DNA of 64,000 bases. It comes from Variovorax paradoxus (GTDB lineage: Bacteria; Pseudomonadota; Gammaproteobacteria; Burkholderiales; Burkholderiaceae_C). Under the pieces are notes generated by a model, which had not been told where the DNA came from, did no database searches, and saw only the letters and a program-made list of their open reading frames with translations. Positions within the stretch are counted from its first letter, which is position 1. Each line of letters opens with the position of its first letter. Of the stretch, positions 52,706-61,553 are shown piece after piece. The position numbers and the translations under genes are program-made. The stretch covers positions 124,001 to 188,000 of the forward strand of contig NZ_JAGGNW010000011.1 of the NCBI RefSeq assembly GCF_018614875.1. Reading direction: 5' to 3'.

Positions 52706-53338
52706 ATGAGCATCGCCACGGACATTGACTTCGCACGCATCAACACCGAACTCGGCCGCAACGCGCAGGGCCTGGTGGACTGGGCAGTCGGCCTGGGCCA
52801 GCCTTCGATCATCACCACCAATTTCCGCCCTTTCGAGGCCGTGATCCTGCACATGGTCACGCGTGCAAGGCCCGATGTTCCCGTGGTCTGGATGGACAAC
52901 GGCTACAACACCGAGGCCACCTACCGCTTTGCCGACGAGGTGACGAAGCTGCTGGGCCTGGACCTGCACATCTACCTGCCGCGCCGCTCGCGTGCGCATC
53001 GCGAAGCGGTGGAGGGCCCGACCCCGGCGCTCGACGATCCGCGCCATGCCGCCTTCACCGAAGAGGTGAAGCTGGAGCCCTTTGCCCGCGCGCTGCGCGA
53101 GACGGCACCGAAGGTCTGGTTCACCGCACTGCGGGCCACCGACACGGCCGTGCGTGCGCAGATGGACCCGGTCAGCGTCAATCCGGATGGCCTGATCAAG
53201 GTCGCGCCGCTCTTGCACTGGTCGTCCAAGGAGCTGTACGAATACTGCGCGGCGCATGGCCTGCCCAACAACTTCGACTACGTGGACCCGACCAAAGGCG
53301 AAGACAACCGCGAGTGCGGATTGCATCTTGCGCACTGA
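52706..53338 (+). CDS. cysH: Short CysH-type (phospho)adenylylsulfate reductase without Fe-S cysteines
   Basis: CysH reduces APS or PAPS to sulfite. The 210-residue protein has the PAPS-reductase fold (TTNFRPFEAVILHMVTRARP, VVWMDNGYNTEATYRFAD) and the C-terminal catalytic Cys204 in ECGLHL. It lacks both cysteine pairs that hold the 4Fe-4S cluster in APS reductases: the first (CC..RKVEPL) aligns with VKLEPFARAL, and the second (SIGCxPCT) is deleted. It is therefore shorter than the 230-250 residues of relatives. Whether it uses APS (like the Fe-S-free APR-B form) or PAPS is open, since no APS kinase is near. The operon order is cysI-DUF934-cysH-cysD-cysN. Confidence 0.88.
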   Translation: MSIATDIDFARINTELGRNAQGLVDWAVGLGQPSIITTNFRPFEAVILHMVTRARPDVPVVWMDNGYNTEATYRFADEVTKLLGLDLHIYLPRRSRAHREAVEGPTPALDDPRHAAFTEEVKLEPFARALRETAPKVWFTALRATDTAVRAQMDPVSVNPDGLIKVAPLLHWSSKELYEYCAAHGLPNNFDYVDPTKGEDNRECGLHLAH

Positions 53339-53380
53339 GCGCCAACGCCTCACCGATTCTCCGCATTCAGCCCCCATCCG

Positions 53381-54334
53381 ATGAACGCCCGTACTGAAAC
53401 CGAACTGCTGCTGCCGTCCATGCACTCTCCCGCGCGCCTGTCCAACACGCACCTCGATGCGCTCGAAGAGGAAACCGTCTTCATCCTGCGCGAAGTGGCA
53501 GCCGCCTTCGAGCGCCCCACGCTGCTGTTCTCGGGCGGCAAGGATTCGCTGGTGCTGCTCAAGTGCGCGGAGAAGGCCTTCGGCGCCGGCCGCATTCCGT
53601 ATCCGCTCCTGATGATCGACACCGGCCACAACTTCCCCGAAGTCACGGCCTACCGCGACCAGCGCGCCGAGGAACTGGGCGCCGACCTGATCGTGCGCAG
53701 CGTCGAAGACTCGATGGCGCGTGGCACCGTGCGCCTCGCGCACCCCGGCGAATCGCGCAATGCGCACCAGTCGGTGACGCTGCTCGAAGCGATCGAGGAA
53801 TTCCGTTTCGACGCGCTGATCGGCGGCGCCCGCCGCGACGAGGAAAAGGCGCGCGCTAAGGAGCGCATCTTTTCGCACCGCGATTCCTTCGGCCAATGGC
53901 AGCCCAAGGACCAGCGCCCCGAGCTATGGACGCTGTTCAACACACGCCTGGCCCCGGGCGAGCACTTCCGCGTGTTCCCGATCTCGAACTGGACCGAGCT
54001 CGACGTGTGGCAATACATCGAGCGCGAGCACGTCGGCCTGCCGTCGATCTACTACACGCACAAGCGCGAAGTGGTCGAGCGCCGCGGCCTGCTGGTGCCG
54101 GTGACCGAACTGACCCCGCCGCGCGACGGCGAAACCGTGCAGGTGCGCGATGTGCGCTTTCGCACCGTGGGCGACATCACGACCACCTGCCCGGTCGAGA
54201 GCCTCGCGGCTGACGCGGGCGACGTGGTGCTGGAGACGCTGTCGGTCGACGTCAGCGAACGCGGCGCCACGCGGATGGACGACATGACCTCCGAAGCTTC
54301 GATGGAAAAACGCAAGAAAGACGGTTACTTCTGA
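53381..54334 (+). CDS. cysD: Sulfate adenylyltransferase subunit 2
   Basis: CysD forms APS from sulfate and ATP. The 317-residue product has the PP-loop LFSGGKDSLVLLKCAEKAF (SGGKDS near residue 50), DTGHNFPEV, GGARRDEEKARAKER, and VFPISNWTELDVWQYIE, all CysD hallmarks. Its TGA shares one base with the cysN ATG (54334). It begins 42 bp past cysH. Identification is firm. Confidence 0.97.
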   Translation: MNARTETELLLPSMHSPARLSNTHLDALEEETVFILREVAAAFERPTLLFSGGKDSLVLLKCAEKAFGAGRIPYPLLMIDTGHNFPEVTAYRDQRAEELGADLIVRSVEDSMARGTVRLAHPGESRNAHQSVTLLEAIEEFRFDALIGGARRDEEKARAKERIFSHRDSFGQWQPKDQRPELWTLFNTRLAPGEHFRVFPISNWTELDVWQYIEREHVGLPSIYYTHKREVVERRGLLVPVTELTPPRDGETVQVRDVRFRTVGDITTTCPVESLAADAGDVVLETLSVDVSERGATRMDDMTSEASMEKRKKDGYF

Positions 54335-55671
54335 TGAGCGCGACGACTGCAACCCCTGCGACCACCGACGTGCACGGCGACACCGGCACCGCCCTGCGCT
54401 TCATCACCTGCGGCTCGGTCGACGACGGCAAGAGCACGCTCATCGGCCGCCTGCTGGTCGACAGCAAGACCGTGCTGCAGGACCAGCTCGCCGGCGTGCA
54501 GCGCGGCGGCGAAACCGACCTCGCCCTGCTGACCGACGGCCTCTCGGCCGAGCGCGAACAGGGCATCACGATCGACGTGGCCTACCGCTACTTCTCGACC
54601 GCCAAGCGCAAGTTCATCATCGGCGACGCGCCGGGCCATGAGCAGTACACGCGCAACATGGTCACCGCCGCCTCGGCCGCCGACGCCGCCGTGGTGCTGG
54701 TCGATGCCACCAAGCTGGCCTGGGCCGCCGAAGTGGAAGACGGCACCGTGGTCAAGCGCGAGCTGCTGCCGCAGACGCGCCGCCACACGCTGCTGTGCCA
54801 CCTGCTGCGCGTGCAGTCGGTCGTGTTCGCGGTCAACAAGCTCGACGCCATCGACGATGCCGGCCTGGCGTTCGAACGCATCTCGACCGCACTGAACGCC
54901 TTCGCCGAAGCGGCCGGCGTGCAGGTGGCGGCCATCGTGCCGATCTCGGCGCTCAAGGGCTGGAACGTGGCCACGCGCCATGCCGACTGGGTCGGCTACG
55001 AAGGCCCGAGCCTGCTCGAACTGCTCGAAGAACTGCCCGTGACCGTGCAGGACGAGGCCGTGCCCTTCGCCTTCCCGGTGCAGTGGGTCGAGAAATTCTC
55101 GGCCTCGGCCGACACCTCGCAGGGCCGCCGCGTGTTCTGGGGCCGCGTCGCCTCGGGACATGTGGAACCGGGCCAGCGCGTGACCGTGCTGCCCAGCAAC
55201 CAGACCGCCACCGTCGCGCAGGTGCTGAGCCACACGCGCCAGCCGAAGGCGGTGCATGCGGGCCACAGCGCCGGCATCGTGCTCGACCGCGAGCTCGACG
55301 TCTCGCGCGGCGACTGGCTGCTGGCGCCCGGGGCCTTCGAGCCGGTGCGCGAGATCACCGCCACCGTAGCCTGGCTCGACGACGAGCCGCTGGTCGCAGG
55401 CCGCGTGTACTGGGCGCTGCAGGGCCACCGCTGGGTCAAGGCCAAGGTGGCGCGCATCGTCGACCGCGTGAACATCACGACGCTCGAATCCGAGCCCGCA
55501 ACGCAGCTCGAAGCCAATTCCATCGGCGACGTGGTGCTTTCGCTGCAGCAGCCACTGGCCGTGCTGCCTTTCACGCAATCGCGCGCATTGGGCTCGCTGG
55601 TGCTGGTCGATACGGCCTCGCACAAGACCGCGGCCGCCGTGCTCGTGCAGCCCGCCGCCGCAAAGGCCTAA
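54334..55671 (+). CDS. cysN: Sulfate adenylyltransferase subunit 1 (GTPase)
   Basis: CysN couples GTP hydrolysis to APS formation with CysD. The 445-residue protein is an EF-Tu-like GTPase: P-loop GSVDDGKS (residues 27-34), [12 protein letters not shown], and NKLD. No APS-kinase domain is fused at the C-terminus, unlike NodQ-type proteins, so the pathway either continues from APS or needs cysC elsewhere. The last gene of the cys operon proper, 41 bp before the ferredoxin gene. Confidence 0.96.
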   Translation: MSATTATPATTDVHGDTGTALRFITCGSVDDGKSTLIGRLLVDSKTVLQDQLAGVQRGGETDLALLTDGLSAEREQGITIDVAYRYFSTAKRKFIIGDAPGHEQYTRNMVTAASAADAAVVLVDATKLAWAAEVEDGTVVKRELLPQTRRHTLLCHLLRVQSVVFAVNKLDAIDDAGLAFERISTALNAFAEAAGVQVAAIVPISALKGWNVATRHADWVGYEGPSLLELLEELPVTVQDEAVPFAFPVQWVEKFSASADTSQGRRVFWGRVASGHVEPGQRVTVLPSNQTATVAQVLSHTRQPKAVHAGHSAGIVLDRELDVSRGDWLLAPGAFEPVREITATVAWLDDEPLVAGRVYWALQGHRWVKAKVARIVDRVNITTLESEPATQLEANSIGDVVLSLQQPLAVLPFTQSRALGSLVLVDTASHKTAAAVLVQPAAAKA

Positions 55672-55712
55672 AATCCCGGGTTTTCCCCGACCACATTGAC
55701 GTTAGAAGACAA

Positions 55713-56042
55713 ATGACCCACGTCGTCTCCGAAGCCTGCATCCGCTGCAAATACACGGACTGCGTGGACGTATGCCCCGTGGATTGCTTCCGCGAAGGCC
55801 CCAACATGCTGGTGATCGATCCGGACGAGTGCATCGATTGCGCGGTCTGCATCCCCGAATGCCCGGTCAATGCGATCTATGCCGAGGAAGACCTCCCGGC
55901 CAACCAGATCGCGTTCATCAAGCTCAACGCCGAACTCTCGCTGGCCGACGGCTGGAAGAGCATCACCAAGCGCAAGCCCGCGCTGCCCGATGCCGAAGAG
56001 TGGAAAGACAAGACCGACAAGGTCGGCGAACTGGTCCGTTGA
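55713..56042 (+). CDS. fdxA: 7Fe ferredoxin (3Fe-4S/4Fe-4S)
   Basis: A 109-residue electron carrier. The cysteine pattern [21 protein letters not shown] then [15 protein letters not shown] (both in parts) is that of Azotobacter-type FdA ferredoxins, with the extended C-terminal arm ([20 protein letters not shown]). Located 41 bp after cysN and overlapping the reductase start, it is a likely donor to the CysI sulfite reductase. The ATG at 55713 lies after GTTAGAAGAC. Confidence 0.94.
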   Translation: MTHVVSEACIRCKYTDCVDVCPVDCFREGPNMLVIDPDECIDCAVCIPECPVNAIYAEEDLPANQIAFIKLNAELSLADGWKSITKRKPALPDAEEWKDKTDKVGELVR

Positions 56043-57073
56043 ACCCCGAAGGCCGAGCCCCCATCGAAACCGACGCCCTCATCATCGGCGCCGGCCCGGT
56101 CGGGCTGTTCCAGGCCTTCCAGCTCGGCCTGCTCGAGATCTCCTGCCACATCGTCGATGCGCTGCCCGCCGCGGGCGGCCAGTGCGTGGCGCTCTACGGC
56201 GACAAGCCGATCTACGACATTCCCGGCACGCCGGTCACCAGCGGCCGCGGCCTCGCGCAATCGCTGCTGGAGCAGGTGGCGCCGTTCAAGCCGCAATTTC
56301 ATTTCGGCGAGCAGGTGGCGACCCTCGCCCGCCAGGCAGATGAACGATTGCTGCTGACCACGTCGGCTGGCACCGCCTTCCTGGCGAAGACCGTGTTCAT
56401 CGCTGCCGGCGTCGGCGCCTTCGTGCCCAAGCGCATCGCGGTCGAAGGCATTGCGCAATTCGAAGGGAGCTCTCTTTTCTATCACCCCGATTCGCTGGAC
56501 CGCTTTGCGGGGCAAACGGTGGTGGTGAATGGCGGCGACGACGTCGCGCTCGAAATGGCCATTGCGCTCACGTCCGTGGCAAAGCACGCCACGCTGGTCC
56601 ATCGGCGCGACGGCTTCCAGGCCGACGAAGCGAACATCGCCTCGATGCGCGCCCTCGTGGCCGCGGGCAAGCTGGCCTTCAAAGTCGGCCAGCCGACCGC
56701 CTTCGATGGCAGGCAACTGCAGATCACCACGCCCGACGCGACGACCGTCGACCTGCCGCTCGATGCGCTGATCGCCTGCCTGGGCATTTCCCCGCGTCTC
56801 GGCCCCATTGCCGACTGGGGCCTGGAACTGGAGCGCAAGCAGGTGCCCGTCGACACCGAGAAGTTCGAAACCCGCGAGCGCGGCGTGTTCGCGGTGGGCG
56901 ACATCAACACCTACCCGGGCAAGAAGAAACTCATCGTCTGCGGCTTCCACGAAGCCACGCTGGCGGCCTGGGGCGCCACTGCCATCGTGTTCCCGGGCAA
57001 GGCCGTGCCGCTGCAGTACACGACCACCAGCACGCGGCTGCACGAACTGCTGGGCGTGGCTACTTCGCCCTAG
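56039..57073 (+). CDS. Ferredoxin-NADP+ reductase, thioredoxin-reductase type
   Basis: This flavoprotein passes electrons between NADPH and ferredoxin. The 344-residue protein has the FAD motif [17 protein letters not shown] (about residues 14-30), [10 protein letters not shown], the NADPH domain [29 protein letters not shown] (parts) and the final [23 protein letters not shown]. It lacks the CxxC of thioredoxin reductases, which fits the FNR type of Bacillus and proteobacteria. The start is read as TTG at 56039, overlapping the fdxA stop (TTGA); no ATG is available upstream in frame. Overlaps the convergent aminotransferase by 14 bp. Confidence 0.88.
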   Translation: MNPEGRAPIETDALIIGAGPVGLFQAFQLGLLEISCHIVDALPAAGGQCVALYGDKPIYDIPGTPVTSGRGLAQSLLEQVAPFKPQFHFGEQVATLARQADERLLLTTSAGTAFLAKTVFIAAGVGAFVPKRIAVEGIAQFEGSSLFYHPDSLDRFAGQTVVVNGGDDVALEMAIALTSVAKHATLVHRRDGFQADEANIASMRALVAAGKLAFKVGQPTAFDGRQLQITTPDATTVDLPLDALIACLGISPRLGPIADWGLELERKQVPVDTEKFETRERGVFAVGDINTYPGKKKLIVCGFHEATLAAWGATAIVFPGKAVPLQYTTTSTRLHELLGVATSP

Positions 57074-58373
57074 GCAAGAGCGGCAGCAGCGCCCGGTATT
57101 CGCCGATGAAGCTGCCGATGGCGGCGGCGAATCGGTCGATGTCCGCATCGGTCAGCGGCAAAGACAGCACGATGAAGCCGCGCGGCGAGGCGTAGATGCC
57201 TTCGCTCAGCAAGTGGAAGAACAGCAGCTGCCGCAGCCGCCCGTCGACCACTGCCAGATCGTCCACGCACCGCACCTCGCCGCGCAGGAAGTGCGCATTC
57301 ATCAGCGACCCCACGCCGGTGAACTGCACGGCCACATCCTCTTTCGCGCACAGCGCATTGAGCCGCAAGCGCATCGCCTCGCCGCGCTCGGCCAGCGCGC
57401 CGGCCGCCTCGGGCGTGAACAGCTTCGTGAGGCCCGCATACCCGGCCGCCATGGTCATCACGTTGTTGTTGAAGGTGCCCGAATGGGAGAGCGATCCCGT
57501 GCGCGGATCGAATTGCGCCATCACATCCGAACGCCCGCCGAAAGCGCCGAACGACATGCCGCCGCCGATGTACTTGCCGAGCGTGGTCAGGTCCGACCGG
57601 ATGCCCAGTTTGTTGGCGAGGCCGTTCGGTGCGAGGCGCGACGTCATGACCTCGTCGAAGATCAGCAGCGCGCCCACCTTCGTCGCACCATCGCGAAGTG
57701 CTTGCAGAAAGTCGAGACGCCCTGGAATGCAGCCGCTCGCGCCCTGCATCGGTTCGACCAGGATGGCGGCGATCTCCGGCCCGTGCCTGGCGATCTGCTC
57801 GCTCGCAGCCTGCGCGTCGTTGTAGGGCAGCACCAGGAAGTCGAAGGGCACGGTCGTCGGCAAGGGCTTGGCGCCGAACCCGAGCACGCCGCCGTGGTAG
57901 CCGCCCGAAAACACCACGATCTTCCGCCGTCCCGTGAAGTGCAGCGCGGCCGTGAGCGCCATCAGGTTGGCCTCGGTGCCCGAGTTGGTGAAGCGCAGTT
58001 GCTCGATCTGCGGAAAGCGCTCGCAGATGGTCCTGGCGAGCCGGCCTTCGAGCAGGTTGTGGCCCGTGAGGTTGATGCCGCCCTGCATCGCCTCGACGAC
58101 CGCATCACGGATCTCGGATGCCGAGTGGCCATAGACGCCGGCCGTGTACTCGGCGATGAAGTCGGCATAGCGGTGACCGTCGGCGTCCCAGAGCGCAGCC
58201 CCCTCGCCCTTGGCGATGGTGAGCGGAAACGGCGCGTAAAACAGCACCGAGCGGCTGTTGGCGCCGGGCATGTAGCGCGCCTGCGCCTCGAACTGGCGCC
58301 GGCTGGCCGGGTTGGCCTCGGTGAAGCGCTGGAAGGCCCGGCCAAGGGACTGGTCGATTTCGGAATCGCTCAT
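57060..58373 (-). CDS. Class III aminotransferase (glutamate-1-semialdehyde aminomutase-like)
   Basis: A 437-residue PLP enzyme. The Schiff-base lysine is Lys267 in TLGKYIGGG, and RFTNSGTEANLMALTAAL, FSGGYHG and LLIFDEVMTSR are fold marks. The N-terminal PGANSRSVLFYAPFPLTIAKGEGA is as in GSA aminomutase and related beta-/omega-aminotransferases. Many genomes have a true hemL, so this copy may act on other amines. The start is the ATG at 58373; an open frame to 58418 adds residues without support. It converges on the ferredoxin reductase gene. Confidence 0.85.
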   Translation of the reverse strand: MSDSEIDQSLGRAFQRFTEANPASRRQFEAQARYMPGANSRSVLFYAPFPLTIAKGEGAALWDADGHRYADFIAEYTAGVYGHSASEIRDAVVEAMQGGINLTGHNLLEGRLARTICERFPQIEQLRFTNSGTEANLMALTAALHFTGRRKIVVFSGGYHGGVLGFGAKPLPTTVPFDFLVLPYNDAQAASEQIARHGPEIAAILVEPMQGASGCIPGRLDFLQALRDGATKVGALLIFDEVMTSRLAPNGLANKLGIRSDLTTLGKYIGGGMSFGAFGGRSDVMAQFDPRTGSLSHSGTFNNNVMTMAAGYAGLTKLFTPEAAGALAERGEAMRLRLNALCAKEDVAVQFTGVGSLMNAHFLRGEVRCVDDLAVVDGRLRQLLFFHLLSEGIYASPRGFIVLSLPLTDADIDRFAAAIGSFIGEYRALLPLLPRAK

Positions 58374-58414
58374 TGACCTCTGGATTTCTCTAGCGCAGCC
58401 GTTCTTCCGATCGC

Positions 58415-58864
58415 TCAATCCGCAGCGAGGCGCTTGAACACCGCCTGAAGCAAGCCGAGATTCGATGCATCCGCGGCCACGGCATCTCGGCGGAACGAAC
58501 TGCTGTCGTAGGGCGAATAGCTATTGATGGGGTTGTCGATGGCCGGTCGCACCGGCACGACATAGGTGCGAATCTTGCCATCGAAGCTGTATCGCTCGTT
58601 ATTGCGCGGTAGAGGTGTCAGCGCCGAATCCGCTGCCAAGGTGTTGGCAAGATGGCGCCTGACGCTTTCCGTGTTGACGCCGTAGGCCCCCGCGCTCTCT
58701 ACGACAACGCTCTCCGGTCCGGTGCGAGCAGCCAATTTTTCGACGACGAGAGTCTCATTGGCCGCCTGGCTGGCGACCTCACCGGCGATCGCGGAAGTCA
58801 CGGTGAAGAGCGAACTGGCGCAGAGAGCGAGTGCCATGCGACCGAAAGGAAAATCCAAACTCAT
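58415..58864 (-). CDS. Small predicted exported protein
   Basis: A 149-residue product with a Sec signal peptide (residues 1-28, ALCASSLFTVTSAIAGE). The mature protein is 121 residues, polar, with a cluster SYSPYDSSSFRRD and a C-terminal Leu-rich end. No known motif; no cysteine in the mature part. Not in an obvious operon: it lies 42 bp upstream of the aminotransferase gene on the same strand. The function is unknown; the signal is convincing. Confidence 0.6.
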   Translation of the reverse strand: MSLDFPFGRMALALCASSLFTVTSAIAGEVASQAANETLVVEKLAARTGPESVVVESAGAYGVNTESVRRHLANTLAADSALTPLPRNNERYSFDGKIRTYVVPVRPAIDNPINSYSPYDSSSFRRDAVAADASNLGLLQAVFKRLAAD

Positions 58865-59095
58865 CGAGAACTCCTTCGCCTGGGCAGCGCTGTGGAAATC
58901 GAGGTTATAGCTGAACGAGTCGATCCGCCCGATGAGCGCATCGATCGGTTGGTGCGACTCTGCCCGTTAGGGGCGGACGTGGCAAGGTCATTGCGATTCC
59001 TATGTCAAAGGCGGGCAGTCGCGTTCCTGGCCCTCCGGTCTTGGCCGAATTCTGCCGTACGCCGCAACTTTTCAGCCACTCTCTTCTCGGGAGCC

Positions 59096-59101
59096 TAAAA
59101 T
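59096..59101 (+). promoter_or_regulatory. Putative -10 element of the riboswitch-led transcript
   Basis: TAAAAT at 59096-59101 lies about ten bases before the start of the TPP aptamer, in the right place for its promoter. The -35 region (TTCAGC, 59071-59076) is a poor match with a long spacing. Confidence 0.4.
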
Positions 59102-59106
59102 ACGCG

Positions 59107-59217
59107 CTCGCTAGGGGTGCTAGGTCGGCATGCCGGCCTGGCTGAGAAAGTCCCTTTGAACCTGATAGCGCCACTTTTTATTGAGGTGGCCCGAGGTAAT
59201 CCTCGCGCAGGGAAGCT
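59107..59217 (+). ncRNA. TPP (THI-box) riboswitch
   Basis: The conserved parts occur in order: GGGGTGC (59114-59120), CTGAGA (59142-59147), CCCTTTGAACCTGATA (59152-59167), GGTAAT (59195-59200) and GCGCAGGGAAGC (59205-59216). A large GC hairpin (CCGGCGG 59221-59227 with CCGCCGG 59258-59264, inner GTCGCG/CGCGAC) follows and may be the expression platform. The first gene downstream is cytX, a thiamin-precursor transporter, so TPP should lower its expression. The aptamer is unmistakable; the mechanism is inferred. Confidence 0.95.
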
Positions 59218-59306
59218 GGTCCGGCGGCCTGTCGCGTTGTCTCGCGCGACGGCTCCCCCGCCGGAGCCTCGCCCACCTGCCAAACCTTTTGCACTGGAGC
59301 AACTGG

Positions 59307-60647
59307 ATGGCACACGACGACGAACTTTCTTCCGCCAACGAGGCACTGACGCCGTTGCCGGCGTCGCTGCGCGTGTTCGGCTGGCACGACCATGCATCGC
59401 TCTGGTTCAGCCTGGGCGTGGGGCTGCTGGTGATGCAGATCGGCGCCTACCTGGTGCCGGCCGTGGGCACGCGGGACGCGGCCATTGCGATCGTGCTTGG
59501 CTCGCTGCTCGGCGCGGGCCTGCTGGCGTGGACCGCGCGCCTCGGCTGCGAGAGCGGCCTGGCCAGCGCCGGGCTGATGCACGCCACCTACGGCAGCGCC
59601 TTCGCACGGCTGCCGGTGCTGCTCAACATCGTGCAGCTGGTGGGCTGGACAACCTTCGAGCTCGTGATCATGCGCGAGGGCACGCAGGCCATCGGGCAGC
59701 AGGCCTTCGGACTGGCACTCGGCGGGCCACTGGGCGGCGCGCTCACCACGCTGCTGTGGGGCGCGGTGCTGCTGGCGCTGCTGGCCGGCTCCATGGTCAA
59801 GCTGGTGCGGCGCTTCGTGAGCCGCTTCGGCCTGCCGCTGGTGGTGCTGTCGCTGCTCTGGCTCACATGGCAGTTCGCCACGCGGCTCCAGGCCAAGGGG
59901 ATGGACACCTTCTGGGCCCGGCCGGGCGACGGCACGATGGGCATGTTCGGCGCGCTCGATCTGGTGATCGCCATGCCGGTCTCCTGGCTGCCGCTGGTGG
60001 CCGACTACGCGCGCCACGGCAGGCGCGGCGCGGGCGGCCTGGGCAGCGCCTTCAGCGGCACGTGGATCGGCTACGCGCTGGCCAACGTGTGGTGCTACGC
60101 GCTCGGCGTGATGGTGGTGAGCGTGGCGGAGCCCGGCACGGGCCTGGTCACCGCCCTGCTGCTCGCGCAAGGCGGCCTGGTGGCGCTGGGCCTGATCCTG
60201 ATCGACGAACTCGACAACGCGTATGGCGATGTGTATTCCGGCTCGGTGTCCACCCACAGCCTGCTGCCGCGCTGGAGCGTGCGGCGCTGGGGCCTGCTGC
60301 TCGCGGCGCTGTGCACCGCGCTGGCGCTGGTGCTGCCGATGCACACGCTCGAGCCGTTCCTGCTGCTGCTGAGCTCGGTGTTCGTGCCGCTCTACGGCGT
60401 GATCCTGGGGCGGCTGGGCACGGGCCAAGCCATCCCGTCGGTGGGCGGCCGCCGGGTCGATCCTGGCGCGGCGCTGATCTGGATTGCAGGCATCGCGGCC
60501 TATCACGCCTGCGCCAGATGGGCGCCGCAGTTCGGCTCGGCGCTGCCGACGCTCGCGGCAACTTTCGTGCTGGCCTGGATCAGCCGGCCCAAGCCCACGT
60601 CTACGACGGCAGGCGGTGCGTCGGCACTGGTGCAAAACCGTGGTTGA
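59307..60647 (+). CDS. cytX: Putative hydroxymethylpyrimidine transporter CytX
   Basis: CytX belongs to the nucleobase:cation symporter-1 family and is thought to import the thiamin precursor HMP. The 446-residue product has about 12 helices and the NCS1 marks (GWHDHASLWFSLGVGLLVMQIGAYLVP in parts, LVADYARHGR, GSAFSGTWIGY). It is directly downstream of the TPP riboswitch, which supports the role. The ATG at 59307 is preceded by CTGGAGC; the upstream frame overlaps the riboswitch and is rejected. Its 3' end overlaps the antisense thiD by 47 bp. Confidence 0.92.
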   Translation: MAHDDELSSANEALTPLPASLRVFGWHDHASLWFSLGVGLLVMQIGAYLVPAVGTRDAAIAIVLGSLLGAGLLAWTARLGCESGLASAGLMHATYGSAFARLPVLLNIVQLVGWTTFELVIMREGTQAIGQQAFGLALGGPLGGALTTLLWGAVLLALLAGSMVKLVRRFVSRFGLPLVVLSLLWLTWQFATRLQAKGMDTFWARPGDGTMGMFGALDLVIAMPVSWLPLVADYARHGRRGAGGLGSAFSGTWIGYALANVWCYALGVMVVSVAEPGTGLVTALLLAQGGLVALGLILIDELDNAYGDVYSGSVSTHSLLPRWSVRRWGLLLAALCTALALVLPMHTLEPFLLLLSSVFVPLYGVILGRLGTGQAIPSVGGRRVDPGAALIWIAGIAAYHACARWAPQFGSALPTLAATFVLAWISRPKPTSTTAGGASALVQNRG

Positions 60648-61458
60648 GCGGACCGTGTCCCGCACCGATGCGAACATTGGCACCGGCCGCCATGGCGCCG
60701 AGCACGAACGCGCGCGCGCTCTCCACCGCCTCGGGCAAGGCCGCGCCCAGCGCCAGGTGCGCGGCAATCGCGGACGACAGCGTGCAGCCCGTGCCATGCA
60801 GGTTGCGGCTCGCGATACGCGCCGAGGCCAGGCGCTTGCGCGCGCCGCCGCGCGCCAGCAGCACGTCGACCACCTCGTCGCCCGGCAAATGGCCGCCCTT
60901 GAGCAGCACGGCCTGCGCGCCGAGCGCCAGCAATTCGCCGGCCGCGCCGTCGAGCGCATCGATGCCGTCGATGGCATGGCCGATGAGCAAGGCCGCTTCG
61001 TCGAGATTGGGCGTGACCACCACGGCGCGCGGGAACAGTTCGCGCACCAGCACCTGCACGGTTTCGGCGGCAATCAGGCTATCGCCGCTGGTGGCGACCA
61101 TCACCGGGTCGAGCACCACGTTGGGCAGCCGGTAGTGATCGATGGCCCAGGCCACCACTTCGACCACCTCGGGCGCATGCAGCATGCCGAGCTTGACCGC
61201 ATCCACGCCGATGTCCTCGACCACCGCCTGGATCTGCGCCTTGAGAAAAGCCGGAGGCACGCCATGGATGCCCGATACGCCGAGCGTGTTCTGCGCGGTG
61301 AGCGCGGTGATGGCCGTCATGCCATAGCAGCCGAGCGCCGCGAAGGTCTTCAGATCGGCCTGGATGCCGGCGCCGCCGCCGCTGTCGGAGCCTGCGATCG
61401 AGAGCACGCGTGCGTAGCGCAGGGGCGCGTGTGGCGCGGAGGAAGGTCCTTGGGTCAT
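60601..61458 (-). CDS. thiD: Hydroxymethylpyrimidine/phosphomethylpyrimidine kinase
   Basis: ThiD phosphorylates HMP and HMP-P on the way to thiamin. The 285-residue ribokinase-like product has VLSIAGSDSGGGAGIQADLKTF (parts), the start of the family, TAQNTLGV, VLDPVMVATSGD and LHGTGCTLSSAIAAHLA with the catalytic Cys/Asp region. The ATG at 61458 is used; the frame runs to 61518. It reads against cytX and is divergent from thiO. Identification is firm. Confidence 0.95.
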   Translation of the reverse strand: MTQGPSSAPHAPLRYARVLSIAGSDSGGGAGIQADLKTFAALGCYGMTAITALTAQNTLGVSGIHGVPPAFLKAQIQAVVEDIGVDAVKLGMLHAPEVVEVVAWAIDHYRLPNVVLDPVMVATSGDSLIAAETVQVLVRELFPRAVVVTPNLDEAALLIGHAIDGIDALDGAAGELLALGAQAVLLKGGHLPGDEVVDVLLARGGARKRLASARIASRNLHGTGCTLSSAIAAHLALGAALPEAVESARAFVLGAMAAGANVRIGAGHGPLNHGFAPVPTHRLPS

Positions 61459-61553
61459 ATTGAAAATTATCGGCGACCGGCCTTCTTGTCTTTCTCCCTC
61501 CCCTTCCGGGGCCCCCATCCCAGCCTTCCCCCAGCGGCGGAAGGAGCAAGACC

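Noticed and set aside
59118..59306. Longer cytX reading frame overlapping the riboswitch
   Set aside because: Frames starting in the aptamer are RNA-structure sequence; the transporter homology and ribosome site support the ATG at 59307.
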